DNA from: JANNAT01 sp031384605
GTDB lineage: Bacteria; Pseudomonadota; Alphaproteobacteria; Rhodobacterales; Rhodobacteraceae
Assembly (NCBI GenBank): GCA_031384605.1
Contig: JANNAT010000141.1
Span: 124,001-188,000, forward strand
Direction of reading: 5' to 3'
DNA: 64,000 nucleotides
Made by a program: the position numbers and the translations under genes. Of the stretch, positions 15,261-23,950 are shown piece by piece. A model generated the notes under the pieces. That model made no database searches. It was not told where the DNA came from and saw only the letters and a list, made by a program, of their open reading frames with translations. Position 1 is the first letter of the stretch; each line of letters opens with the position of its first letter.

Positions 15261-15704
15261 ATGACCCCTGAAGAGCTTTTTGGATTGGCGAATATGGTGG
15301 CCCTGCCGGGGTGGGCCATTTTGATCTTTGCCCCGCGCAGATGGCCCGCATTAAACCTGGTGCCAGCCATAGGTATCCCGCTGGTGCTGTCGGTGCTTTA
15401 TGCCGGGTTGGTGTTGCGGTATTTTGCCGAAGCCGGGAGTGGGTATGCGACGCTGGCCGAGGTCAAAACCTTGTTCTTGTCCGACGAAGTGTTGGTGGCG
15501 GGATGGGCGCATTATCTGGCGTTTGATTTGATGGTGGGCGCGCTTATGGCGGTTCGGTTAGACCGGATCGGGGTTTCACGCCTTATTCAGGCGCCAATTC
15601 AAATCAGTATTTTCCTGTTTGGCCCGGTTGGCGTGATCTTCACTTACGCGATGGAAGCCGCTTTGCTGCTGCCGCAAACCAAAATAACGGAGACAGCACC
15701 ATGA
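15261..15704 (+). CDS. ABA4-like (DUF4281) membrane protein
   Basis: The 147-residue protein starts at ATG 15261 (GGAG at 15251-15254); an upstream GTG at 15249 overlaps the Shine-Dalgarno. Four transmembrane helices are predicted. TPEELFGLANMVALPGWAILIFAPR and a later WAHYLAFDLMVGALMAVRLDR are characteristic of DUF4281/ABA4-like proteins; the plant member takes part in neoxanthin synthesis, while the bacterial role is unknown. It is controlled by the divergent TetR regulator (inferred from twin operators) and its stop overlaps the following gene. Confidence 0.82.
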   Translation: MTPEELFGLANMVALPGWAILIFAPRRWPALNLVPAIGIPLVLSVLYAGLVLRYFAEAGSGYATLAEVKTLFLSDEVLVAGWAHYLAFDLMVGALMAVRLDRIGVSRLIQAPIQISIFLFGPVGVIFTYAMEAALLLPQTKITETAP

Positions 15705-16492
15705 TGACGCTTGATTCTGGCGCGGCACCCGCCCGCCCGATGGTGATCCTGACGGCAGTGTCGCTGGCTTTTCTGGCCACATCTCTGCTTTGGGCCGGAT
15801 TTGACACCCGGATGATCGACGGCACGGCGGTTTGGGCAAAGCCATTGAAATTTTCGATTTCCTTTGCGGTGTTGTTTGCCACCATGGCCTGGGTCGAGCC
15901 GTATTTCAGCCCTGTCTGGCGCAATGGCCGGATGTTCGCGGGCATAGCAGGCGTGATGGCGGCGGCGATGTTGCTGGAAATGCTGTATATGATTTCTCAG
16001 GCAGCCCAAGGGCAGACATCACATTTCAATGTCGGCACGCCCTTCACGGCCCTGATGTATACGCTGATGGGCGTGGGTGCTGTTTGTCTGGTGATTGGCG
16101 TCGGCTTGATGGGCTGGGCGGCGCTGCGCGACAAGGCAGCCAGTTTTGGCCCCGGATTGCGGGTGGGGGTGGCTTGGGGATTTATCTTGTCCTTTGTGCT
16201 GACGATGATCACTGCGGGCACGATGAGCAGTATGGCGGGCCATTCCATCGGAACACCCGCAGCGGGGGCGGCGGTGATCCCGCTGATGGGGTGGTCGGCG
16301 AGTGTCGGCGATTTGCGGCCGGCGCATTTCGTGTCGTTGCACGCGATGCAGGTGTTGCCGTTGCTGGGATGGTGGCGTGATCGGCAGGGGCGCAGTGCCG
16401 GTTTTGTCAAGATTGCGGCGGTTATTTATGCCGCAATCACGCTGGGCCTGTTCGTGCAGGCGCTGATGGGGCTGCCGGTGATTCGGCTGTAA
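15701..16492 (+). CDS. Integral membrane protein, function unknown
   Basis: The 263-residue protein has about seven hydrophobic segments (near residues 15-35, 48-65, 78-98, 115-140, 150-175, 185-205, 235-258). The stretch DGTAVWAKPLKFSISFAV and HFVSLHAMQVLPLLGWW are conserved in homologues I recall as hypothetical membrane proteins; the His residues in HFVSLHAMQ could bind a cofactor, by inference. It overlaps the ABA4-like stop (ATGATG) and forms a two-gene operon under the TetR regulator. A strong terminator follows. Confidence 0.75.
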   Translation: MMTLDSGAAPARPMVILTAVSLAFLATSLLWAGFDTRMIDGTAVWAKPLKFSISFAVLFATMAWVEPYFSPVWRNGRMFAGIAGVMAAAMLLEMLYMISQAAQGQTSHFNVGTPFTALMYTLMGVGAVCLVIGVGLMGWAALRDKAASFGPGLRVGVAWGFILSFVLTMITAGTMSSMAGHSIGTPAAGAAVIPLMGWSASVGDLRPAHFVSLHAMQVLPLLGWWRDRQGRSAGFVKIAAVIYAAITLGLFVQALMGLPVIRL

Positions 16493-16510
16493 TCCCGGTT
16501 AGATGCGCAA

Positions 16511-16542
16511 AAGGCCCGCCCGAGTTCGGGGCGGGCCTTTTT
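16511..16542. terminator. Strong rho-independent terminator, bidirectional
   Basis: GGCCCGCCC (16513-16521) pairs perfectly with GGGCGGGCC (16529-16537) around a 7-nt loop; T-rich on the plus strand after it and A-rich before it, so it can end both the plus-strand membrane operon and the minus-strand gcrA gene. Confidence 0.9.
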
Positions 16543-16559
16543 GGTTGGGTCTGATCTGA

Positions 16560-17177
16560 TCAGCGACGACGGTCGCGCCGCGCGCTCATCGGTTGGAAGG
16601 CGACGCCGACATGCGCTTCGCAATAGGGTTTGCCGGGCACCGATGGCAGGCCGCAGAACCAGAAATCATCCGTCGCCGGGTCACCGATGGGCCATTTGCA
16701 GGTGCGTTCAGTCAATTCCATCAGGGTCAGGCGCTTGGCGCGCTTTTCCACTTCGCGCACTGAAGCCAAGGCCTCGGGCGAGATTTCGTTGGCTGAGGGC
16801 TGCGGCGGCAGGGGTTGGCCCGCCGGAATGATCGCTTTGCGCATCGGCAGCGTGGTAATCGTGGCACTTGAAGCAGGCGCTGCCGTGGTGGGAGCCGGGC
16901 GTTCAGGCGTTACGCGGGGTTCAGCGCGGGGAACTTCGGCTGCCGGCGCACGCGCCGCGGGTTCCGGGCGCGCGGCGGCGGCCGGTGCGGCATCGGCGTC
17001 ATCCGCGTCATCGCGGCCCGTGCCGGGGCCGACGCGGTTTGACAGGCCAAGCCTGTGCACTTTGCCGATCACCGCGTTGCGGGTGACGCCGCCAAGCTCT
17101 TTGGCGATCTGGCTGGCCGATTGGCCTTCTGCCCACATTTTCTTGAGCGTCTCAACGCGCTCGTCGGTCCAGGACAT
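16560..17177 (-). CDS. gcrA: GcrA cell cycle regulator
   Basis: The 205-residue protein starts at ATG 17177 after GGAGTTACAC. The N-terminus MSWTDERVETLKKMWAEG and SASQIAKELGGVTRNAVIGKVHRLGL is the GcrA DNA-binding domain (HTH, residues 1-45), which recognises GANTC-methylated promoters and interacts with sigma70. A long Ala/Pro-rich linker (about 55-130) joins it to the conserved C-terminal segment with CKWPIGDPATDDFWFCG and PYCEAHVGVAF, containing Cys/His residues. GcrA controls S-phase genes in alphaproteobacteria; the cognate methyltransferase CcrM is not in this window. Confidence 0.95.
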   Translation of the reverse strand: MSWTDERVETLKKMWAEGQSASQIAKELGGVTRNAVIGKVHRLGLSNRVGPGTGRDDADDADAAPAAAARPEPAARAPAAEVPRAEPRVTPERPAPTTAAPASSATITTLPMRKAIIPAGQPLPPQPSANEISPEALASVREVEKRAKRLTLMELTERTCKWPIGDPATDDFWFCGLPSVPGKPYCEAHVGVAFQPMSARRDRRR

Positions 17178-17220
17178 GTGTAACTCCGGTTCGGGGGTGA
17201 ACAAAGGGTTCTCGCACCCC

Positions 17221-17267
17221 CCCATTCTGTTTGGGGCCCGTTCTGTTTGGGCCCCATTCTGCTTGCG
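17221..17267. repeat. Three short tandem repeats in the gcrA leader
   Basis: Three units of about 15 nt follow each other: CCCATTCTGTTTGGGG, CCCGTTCTGTTTGGG, CCCCATTCTGCTTGCG. Each is itself weakly self-complementary (CCC...GGG). They lie 44-90 nt upstream of the gcrA start on its leader. Confidence 0.5.
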
Positions 17268-17405
17268 ATGGCATGGAATACAGGGGGACGGCGGCAAGAT
17301 CAAGCGGGGCTGCGATTTGGGCTTGATTGACCGTGTCGGAATTCACTAGGTGGAGGGTAACGGACAGGGCCACAAGGACGCGGCCGCAACGACAGGGGCA
17401 CCAAG

Positions 17406-17717
17406 ATGCACGATTACCGCGAGCAGCGCGCCGACACGTTTGAAACCTTTGCCACCGTCAGCCGGGGCGTGAAACTGCCGAAAATGGCGGTGGTGGTTTA
17501 TGAATTTGTCGCCGAAGAGGTTGATACCAATTGGGCAGGTGTCAAAAAGGCGCTGCAGGCCAAGGGGTTTACCGCCCAATACAGCGGCGATTTGCTGCAA
17601 GCCAGCATCGGGCCAATTGTGATAGACGCCGAAACGGTCTGGCATTGGGAACGGATCGCCACCGAAGTTGTGTTGCCGTTTGAGTTTTATCCCGATGGAT
17701 GGGAATTGGCGGAATAG
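17406..17717 (+). CDS. RraB-like (ribonuclease E inhibitor) small protein
   Basis: The 103-residue protein contains KLPKMAVVVYEFVAEEVDTNWAGVKKALQAKGFTAQYS-type sequence, split here by VKKALQAKGF, and ends FYPDGWELAE. The two-strand, two-helix layout and the closing DGWE resemble the RraB fold (Pfam PF06877), which inhibits RNase E in gammaproteobacteria; similarity is weak and function is inferred. The start at ATG 17406 follows GGGGCACCAAG without strong Shine-Dalgarno. It is divergent from gcrA. Confidence 0.7.
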   Translation: MHDYREQRADTFETFATVSRGVKLPKMAVVVYEFVAEEVDTNWAGVKKALQAKGFTAQYSGDLLQASIGPIVIDAETVWHWERIATEVVLPFEFYPDGWELAE

Positions 17718-17817
17718 GGTTGCGGTACTGTGCAGCAGTCTTTCCGCTGCGAAAACTGATCACCAATAGCCACAGGGGTTTTATGATCTGCGCAGCCACA
17801 CTTAGCTTAAGGACGCG

Positions 17818-19092
17818 CTAAACCGGTTTGCCGCCCAGCCAAACCGCGCGCACCGCCCGGTCATCGCCCATCATGATCGTCGGAAATATCGCCGCCCAAA
17901 TGTCGCCTGCCCGCCGGATGGCCTGTTCGATGGCGGGGGTTGAGGCCAGATCAATCACCACCAGATCGGCCTCAAGCCCCGCAGCAATATTGCCGATTTT
18001 GGTATCGGCATGCAGCGCGCGGGCTGACCCGACAGTGGCCAGCCACCACAGCTGAGCAGGGTGTAGCGCGGCCCCGCGCAGTTGTGCCACCTCATAGGCC
18101 GCAGCCATCGTGCGCAGCATGGAAAATGACGACCCGCCGCCAGTGTCAGTGGCAAGGCCGACGCGCAGCTGCGGGGCAAGCGACATATTGAACAATCCCG
18201 ATCCGATGAAGGTGTTCGATGTCGGGCAATGCGCCAACGCCGCGCCAATCTCGGTCAGTCGGGATTTTTCGCGTAAGGTCAGATGGATGGCATGCCCAAA
18301 AACCGCGCGCGGGCCCAGCAGGCCGTGCGCCTCATAGGTATCCAGATAATCGCGGGCGGTGGGGAACAGGTCGCGGACCCAGGCAATTTCGTCATGTTGT
18401 TCAGACAGATGGGTTTGCATCAGGCAATCGGGGTGTTCTGCCCAAAGCGCGCCCAAAGCCGACAGTTGTTCGGGGCTGGATGTGGGCGAAAATCGCGGCG
18501 TGATCACATAAGACAGCCGGTCCACCCCATGCCACTTTTGCAGCAATCGTTTGCTGTCGTCATAGGCCGATTGCGCGGTATCGCGCAGACCATCGGGGGC
18601 GTTGCGATCCATGCAGGTTTTGCCCGCAAACGCCCGCATCCCGCGCGCTGCCGCGGCGGTAAAGAACGCATCCACCGATTCTGGATGGATCGTGGCATAA
18701 GAACACATCGACGTGGTGCCATGCGCCAGCGCCAGATCAAGATAGCGGTTGGCCACCACATCGGCATAATCGCGGTCGCCAAACCGCATCTCTTCGGGGA
18801 AGGTATAGGTGTTCAACCAATCAATCAGCCGTTTGCCCCAGGACGCGATGATCGCGGTTTGCGGGTAATGTACATGCGCGTCGATAAACCCTGCCGAGAT
18901 CAACGCCCGGCCATAATCGGTGACCTTTGCCGCAGGATACGCCGCGCGCAAGGCATCGGCGGGGCCGACCGCGGCAATCTTGCCGGCCGTCACCAGCACC
19001 GCGCCATGGCTTTCATGCCGCACGGCACCCGACCCTTCAACAAACGGATCGCCTGCAAAGGACAAAACCTGCCCCAAAAGTAAATCGGCCAT
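17818..19092 (-). CDS. guaD: Guanine deaminase
   Basis: The 424-residue amidohydrolase hydrolyses guanine to xanthine. Zinc-site motifs: FIDAHVHYPQ (about residue 70), TSMCSYATIHPE, QTHLSEQHDEI (His, residue about 227), VFGHAIHLT (His about 265) and LATDTGGGSSFSMLRTM (catalytic Asp near residue 318). IDWLNTYTFPEEMRF and SNTFIGSGLFNM are typical of GuaD and distinguish it from other cytosine/atrazine-type enzymes. Length is usual. It is a single gene between the RraB-like and mgtE genes. Confidence 0.93.
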   Translation of the reverse strand: MADLLLGQVLSFAGDPFVEGSGAVRHESHGAVLVTAGKIAAVGPADALRAAYPAAKVTDYGRALISAGFIDAHVHYPQTAIIASWGKRLIDWLNTYTFPEEMRFGDRDYADVVANRYLDLALAHGTTSMCSYATIHPESVDAFFTAAAARGMRAFAGKTCMDRNAPDGLRDTAQSAYDDSKRLLQKWHGVDRLSYVITPRFSPTSSPEQLSALGALWAEHPDCLMQTHLSEQHDEIAWVRDLFPTARDYLDTYEAHGLLGPRAVFGHAIHLTLREKSRLTEIGAALAHCPTSNTFIGSGLFNMSLAPQLRVGLATDTGGGSSFSMLRTMAAAYEVAQLRGAALHPAQLWWLATVGSARALHADTKIGNIAAGLEADLVVIDLASTPAIEQAIRRAGDIWAAIFPTIMMGDDRAVRAVWLGGKPV

Positions 19093-19154
19093 ATCGCGCC
19101 CCCTTGTTCATCTGCTGTTACACTATAGTCCGGTAAGAAATCAGTAAATTTCCC

Positions 19155-20582
19155 ATGCCCCCTGTTTTGGGCAAACAGCTTTCGCTAAGGATGGGGGATG
19201 GGGGGCTGCGGATGGTGGAAGATCTGGCGATCATGGACGACGACGAGGTGCACGCAGATCGCGTCGCGGCTATTCTTGACGCCGTCGAGGCGGGCGATGC
19301 GCCGCGCCTGACGGTGTTGTTGGAACCGCTGCACGCAGCCGACATCGCCGATTTGCTGGAACAGATCAGCAGTTCCGAACGCCGGGGCCTGCTGACGCTG
19401 TGGTCGGGCGAAATTGATGGCGAGTTGCTGTCGGAAATCGACGAATCCATTCGCGAAGAGGTGATCGGCGCGTTGCCGCGCGAAGTTGTCGCCGAAGCCA
19501 TGCGAGAACTGGACTCCGATGACGTTGTCGACATTCTGGAAGACCTTGATACCCCGCAACAAGACATCATTCTTGGCGCGCTGGAACTGGCCGACCGGGT
19601 TGCGGTGGAACAGGCGCTGGCCTATCCTGAAGACAGCGCAGGCCGTCTGATGCAGCGCGAAGTTGTGGTTGCCCCGGAACATTGGACGGTGGGCGAAGCG
19701 ATTGATTTTCTGCGCACGGCCGAACATTTGCCGGACCAGTTTTACCACGTCATTTTGACCGATCTGTCAATGGTCCCAAAAGGCTACGTAACCTTGGGGC
19801 GGCTTTTGTCATCGCGCCGTGATATCCGGCTGATGGATATTCTGGAAGACAGTTTCCGCACGGTGCCGGTGACGGAATCAGAGGCCGACGTGGCCTATAT
19901 GTTCAACCAGTATCACCTGATTTCCGCCCCCGTGGTGAATGCCGATGGGCGATTGGTGGGTGTGATCACGATAGATGACGCGATGAACGTGCTGGATGAG
20001 GAACACGAGCAAGACATGCTGCGTCTGGCGGGTGTGGGCGATGATGCCAGCCTGTCGGATGGGGCGTTTGCGTCGGCCCGCCAACGCCTGCCGTGGTTGG
20101 TGGTGAACCTTTTTACCGCGTCAATCTCGGCTTTTGTGATATCGCGGTTTGAAAATACCATTGCCATGCTGGTGACTTTGGCGGCCTTGATGCCGATTGT
20201 GGCCTCGACGGGCGGCATCGCGGGCACACAATCGCTGGCGGTGGCGGTGCGGGCGTTGGCGACGCGCAGCCTGACGTCCGCCAACGCCAAGCGGGTTGTG
20301 CTGCGCGAACTGCAAGGCGGGTTATTGAACGGGATTGGTCTGGCGATTATTCTGGGCGTTGGTGGGTTTTTGATTTTTGGGGATTGGAAACTGGGCGTGG
20401 TTCTTGGCGTGGCGATGATCGCCAATCAGGTGGTGGCGGCCTTGGGCGGGGTGTTGGTGCCGCTGACATTGCAGCGGTTCAACCTTGATCCGGCCTTGGC
20501 GTCGGGCACGTTTGTGACCACGTTGACGGATGTGTTTGGCTATCTGACGTTTTTGGGCTTGGCCAGTCTGGTGCTGTTGTGA
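19155..20582 (+). CDS. mgtE: Magnesium transporter MgtE
   Basis: The 475-residue protein has an N-terminal helical superhelix domain (about residues 35-140: LLEPLHAADIADLLEQI), two CBS domains (about 150-275: SAGRLMQREVVV, APVVNADGRLVGVITIDD) and a C-terminal five-helix membrane pore (about 295-475) with the selectivity region SLTSANAKRVVLRELQGGLLNG-type sequence, cut here at NAKRVVLREL. This is the full MgtE layout. Start uncertain: ATG at 19155, 19191 or 19212 are in frame. The stop overlaps the next gene (GTGA), so both are co-translated. Confidence 0.92.
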   Translation: MPPVLGKQLSLRMGDGGLRMVEDLAIMDDDEVHADRVAAILDAVEAGDAPRLTVLLEPLHAADIADLLEQISSSERRGLLTLWSGEIDGELLSEIDESIREEVIGALPREVVAEAMRELDSDDVVDILEDLDTPQQDIILGALELADRVAVEQALAYPEDSAGRLMQREVVVAPEHWTVGEAIDFLRTAEHLPDQFYHVILTDLSMVPKGYVTLGRLLSSRRDIRLMDILEDSFRTVPVTESEADVAYMFNQYHLISAPVVNADGRLVGVITIDDAMNVLDEEHEQDMLRLAGVGDDASLSDGAFASARQRLPWLVVNLFTASISAFVISRFENTIAMLVTLAALMPIVASTGGIAGTQSLAVAVRALATRSLTSANAKRVVLRELQGGLLNGIGLAIILGVGGFLIFGDWKLGVVLGVAMIANQVVAALGGVLVPLTLQRFNLDPALASGTFVTTLTDVFGYLTFLGLASLVLL

Positions 20583-21127
20583 TTGCCGATGAAAAGGCTG
20601 CGGCGCGGGCGGCGGGGTTTATTGCGCGCAAGGCAGCCTATGCCGCCGGGCAGGGGCAGGCGGCGGAGCTGCTGGCGGATTTCTTAAGCGAATTCAAGGG
20701 TAAGGCATTGTCAGGCTATATGGCAATGCGCACCGAAATGGATCCGATGGCGGCGATGATGGCACATCAGGGGCCGGTGTGTGTGCCGGTGATCGTGGGC
20801 AAGGGCCAGGCCTTGAAGTTCCGCGAATGGACGCCGGGCTGCGCCATGGTGCGGGGCGAGTTTGGGGCGGATATCCCGGTGGATGGCGCGTGGATAGAGC
20901 CTGAGGTGCTGATCGTGCCGCTGATCGCGTTTGACGATCAGGGATTCAGGTTGGGCTATGGCGGTGGGTTTTATGACCGCACACTGCAAGCGCTGCGGGC
21001 GCAGCGGGCAACCCTTGCCGTGGGGTTCGGTTTTGCAGCGCAGGAAATGACGCAGGTTCCGATCGACGAAACCGATCAGAAGTTGGATTTAATGGTCACC
21101 GAAACCGGAGTTCGCCGGTTTATCTGA
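20579..21127 (+). CDS. 5-formyltetrahydrofolate cyclo-ligase
   Basis: The 182-residue protein starts with GTG at 20579 in the mgtE stop overlap. Motifs of the family: ATP-binding YMAMRTEMDP (about residue 48), the GKGQALKFREW segment, EVLIVPLIAFDDQGFRLGYGGGFYDRTL with the signature GYGGGFYDR near residue 127, and a C-terminal LDLMVTE. It converts 5-formyl-THF to 5,10-methenyl-THF using ATP. Length is normal. Confidence 0.92.
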   Translation: MIADEKAAARAAGFIARKAAYAAGQGQAAELLADFLSEFKGKALSGYMAMRTEMDPMAAMMAHQGPVCVPVIVGKGQALKFREWTPGCAMVRGEFGADIPVDGAWIEPEVLIVPLIAFDDQGFRLGYGGGFYDRTLQALRAQRATLAVGFGFAAQEMTQVPIDETDQKLDLMVTETGVRRFI

Positions 21128-21175
21128 TCGGATTTTACGGTCAGGCGGGGGCCGCGAAAAATTTTCACCCCCCCG

Positions 21176-22489
21176 TCACTTCGCGATCTTTTCATCCTTC
21201 ACGAACATGTTGCCCCAGGCGCGATCAATCATATCGGGGGTCATCTGGGTGGGGATGCCTTCGAACTCACACATCGCGATCATCTGGTCGATTAAAAACG
21301 TCGGTTGATAATTGGCAAAGTTGTTGTCGATGGTGGGGTATTTCACCTTCAGCATATGCAGCATTGTCGCCTCGTCCAGCGGCATTTTCTTCTTGCGCGC
21401 GACCATGGCAAAGATTTTCAGGAACATGTCTTGTGTCGGGCCGTCGATTTTGATCTTGAAGAAAATCCGCCGCAACGCAGCCCCATCGAAAATTTCATTC
21501 GGGTGGAAGTTGGTTGAGAAAATCACAAGTGTATCGAAGGGAACGGTGAATTTTTCACCCGATTGCAGCGCCAGAATATCGCGAGATTCCTCCAGTGGCA
21601 CGATCCAGCGGTTCACCAGTTTTTGCGGCGATTCCGCTTGCCGGCCCAAGTCGTCGACGATGAAAATGCCACCCGAAGCCTTTAACTGCAGCGGGGCCTG
21701 ATAGGTGCGCGCAGTTGGATTGTATTTCAAATCCAACATATCCAGCGTCAATTCACCGCCCGTGATCACGCTGGGGCGTTCGCAATAGACATAGCGGTTG
21801 TCGAACCGGTTGCCGGTGCGGCGGATCGAATTCGGATCGTCTACCGCCTCTTCGGCCAAGGCATGCACGATCGGATCGTAAACCGTGATCACCTGCCCGG
21901 AATATTCAATCGCGCGGGGGATATAGATTTTATCCCCCAAAGCCGCGCGGATGCCGTTTGAAATGGATGATTTGCCATTGCCGGGCGGGCCATACATCAG
22001 GATTGATCGGCCAGAGGTTACCGCAGGACCAAGATTTCCGATCAGATCGTCTGGCAGGATCAGATGCCCCATGCCCTTCATCAGTTCGGGTCGGGTCATT
22101 TTGATGTTGCGCACCGATTGGCGCTTCATCTGTTCGGAATACATCGCCAGTGGCACCGGCATGGATCCGTAATATTCTGATTGCGACAGCCCGTCCAAGG
22201 CTCGTGCCTTGCCGCCGTCGGTCAATTGATAGCCCATCTCGTTGCCAGAATTGGCGTGCAAGGTGCCGGTGGCCTGCAACAATTTCTGGCTGCGGGCCAG
22301 ATCAACCAGTTCCTGGGTCAACTGCACGGGCAGGGCGATGGCACGGGAAATGGCGCTTACCAGATCAAGGTTGGTGCGGAACATGGTCTTTAGCAGGATG
22401 TCGCGCATCATCACGATCGAAAGACCGGTTTCGGCCAACGACTTTGGTTGCGGTGGAGGAATCACCCCCAGTGGCACTTGCATGTTCAT
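21176..22489 (-). CDS. AAA ATPase at the 3' end of the Tad locus
   Basis: The 437-residue protein has an N-terminal region of about 150 residues without known motif, then a single AAA module: Walker A GPPGNGKSS (about residue 166), Walker B IFIVDDLGRQ (about 275), sensor 1 VIFSTNFHP (about 328) and Arg finger region ALRRIFFKI (about 343). It is not the Tad secretion ATPase, which is CpaF; homologues are widespread next to alphaproteobacterial tad genes and their role is unproven. It follows the prepilin peptidase by 63 nt on the same strand. Confidence 0.82.
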   Translation of the reverse strand: MNMQVPLGVIPPPQPKSLAETGLSIVMMRDILLKTMFRTNLDLVSAISRAIALPVQLTQELVDLARSQKLLQATGTLHANSGNEMGYQLTDGGKARALDGLSQSEYYGSMPVPLAMYSEQMKRQSVRNIKMTRPELMKGMGHLILPDDLIGNLGPAVTSGRSILMYGPPGNGKSSISNGIRAALGDKIYIPRAIEYSGQVITVYDPIVHALAEEAVDDPNSIRRTGNRFDNRYVYCERPSVITGGELTLDMLDLKYNPTARTYQAPLQLKASGGIFIVDDLGRQAESPQKLVNRWIVPLEESRDILALQSGEKFTVPFDTLVIFSTNFHPNEIFDGAALRRIFFKIKIDGPTQDMFLKIFAMVARKKKMPLDEATMLHMLKVKYPTIDNNFANYQPTFLIDQMIAMCEFEGIPTQMTPDMIDRAWGNMFVKDEKIAK

Positions 22490-22552
22490 CGACGGACCCC
22501 CTGCACCAACCGGGCCAATTGTGTCCCGATGTTCAACAGTCCGAAGGATGGC

Positions 22553-23044
22553 TTACAATAAGGACCTAACTAAGGCCAAAATATAGAAGATTAGTGTTCC
22601 TGACAGCGCCAGCCCCATCGGGAAATCTTTATGTGTCCAACTGGCCCATTCCATCGTGGCCCCCCGTAGCGCCGGGACCATGCGCGCCAATCGGTGCGCT
22701 GCAAAGGCGCCCAGCAGGCAGGATGCGAACAACAGCAGCACCAGTTTGATGTTGGCATTTACAAAGAACGGCGCCATGGCGGCGGCGAATTTTGCATCGC
22801 CCGCGCCAATAAGACCAGCCGCGTTGGACACGAACCCCAGAACCAGAACGATAGCCGCCAAGGCCCAGCCCCACAGCCAGACGTTGATCGGCACCAGAAA
22901 GACGCCGACGATCAGCCAGACCAAAGCAAGGGCGATCACCGCTTTGTTGGGGATTTTCATAAAGCGCATATCGCTCCACGATACCCAGATGCCAATGGCC
23001 GATACGAACGGCAACAGCACCAGCGCGCCAAAAGGTGTCAACAT
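22553..23044 (-). CDS. cpaA: Prepilin peptidase of the Tad system (TadV/CpaA)
   Basis: The 163-residue integral membrane aspartic peptidase starts at ATG 23044. SWSDMRFMKIPNK (about residue 18) carries the first catalytic Asp and GLIGAGDAKFAAAMA (about residue 75) the second in the GxGD motif. Five to six transmembrane helices are predicted. It is short like other TadV/CpaA proteins, lacking the N-methylation domain. It cleaves Flp-type prepilins, two of which are encoded at the other end of this locus. Confidence 0.92.
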   Translation of the reverse strand: MLTPFGALVLLPFVSAIGIWVSWSDMRFMKIPNKAVIALALVWLIVGVFLVPINVWLWGWALAAIVLVLGFVSNAAGLIGAGDAKFAAAMAPFFVNANIKLVLLLFASCLLGAFAAHRLARMVPALRGATMEWASWTHKDFPMGLALSGTLIFYILALVRSLL

Positions 23045-23048
23045 GGGA

Positions 23049-23897
23049 TCAGCTTTCCAGCGCTGCAAGCGACCGCGCGGCGGCCTCAAAATATTGGGGA
23101 TGGGTTTCCACGGCCTCTTGCAACAAGGCGCGGCCCACTTGAGTATCGCCCTGTTTTACCGCCGCCAGACCCATGGTGTAAAAAAGTTCTGCGCGTTCGG
23201 TCTGGCTCATCGGCACGACGGGCATTTCGTATTTGCGCTGGGCCGCCCGCGCCAGAACCAGATTATTTTTCGCAGTAAACATGGTGTTGTCATAGGTCAC
23301 GGCTTCGACAAACAGTTTTTCGGCACCCACGCTGTCGCCCCGCGTCAGTTTGGAAAAACCCCAGTTGTTCAAAACACCGGCGGGCTTGGTGGTAAGGCCT
23401 GCGGCAATTTCATAAAAACTGTCGGCTTTTTTCCAGTTCTTTTTGCTGTCGGCCACCATCGCCTCTAGCCGGTAGCGTTCATAGGTTTCATGGGTGGGGG
23501 GAATTTTGTTCAACTCGGCTTCGGCGCGCGGCCATTCGTTTGACCGGATCAACGCATCTGCCAGGCTGACGCGATCATCCGGCGTGCCTTCAGGCGATGT
23601 CAGAATTGCCGTCCAGACGGCAATCGCCTCGGTGGGGCGGCCCGCGCGCACCAGTGATTTCGCAAGCCCGCGTTTCAGATCAATGCGTTCAGGGTTTTCA
23701 TCCGAGGATCTCTTGAAATAGGCCACAGCCTCATTCGGGTCGCCGACCGTCAGCATGATGTCGCTTAGGTTGGATTCGTCGATGACATTCACGCTTTTCA
23801 GCGCGCGCTGCACTTCGGCATCGGACTGGGGTTTCTGACAAGCTGTCAGGCCAACAGCGCCCGACAGGCACAGGGCAATAATTACAGGGTGGCGCAT
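23049..23897 (-). CDS. TPR lipoprotein of the Tad locus
   Basis: The 282-residue protein has a lipoprotein signal ending LTAC (Cys at residue 20), then about six to seven TPR-like helical repeats (e.g. NEAVAYFKRSSDENPERIDL, TEAIAVWTAIL, LNNWGFSKLTRGD). In Tad systems such a protein with TadD helps assemble or localise the secretin and pilus machinery. It stops 4 nt before cpaA start, so translation is likely coupled. Secretin-pilotin role is an inference from TadD. Confidence 0.85.
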   Translation of the reverse strand: MRHPVIIALCLSGAVGLTACQKPQSDAEVQRALKSVNVIDESNLSDIMLTVGDPNEAVAYFKRSSDENPERIDLKRGLAKSLVRAGRPTEAIAVWTAILTSPEGTPDDRVSLADALIRSNEWPRAEAELNKIPPTHETYERYRLEAMVADSKKNWKKADSFYEIAAGLTTKPAGVLNNWGFSKLTRGDSVGAEKLFVEAVTYDNTMFTAKNNLVLARAAQRKYEMPVVPMSQTERAELFYTMGLAAVKQGDTQVGRALLQEAVETHPQYFEAAARSLAALES

Positions 23898-23950
23898 TTT
23901 CGCGTCCTTTGGTCTGCTTGCTGCTCAATTTCGTCCAGGTAGGCCAGATC

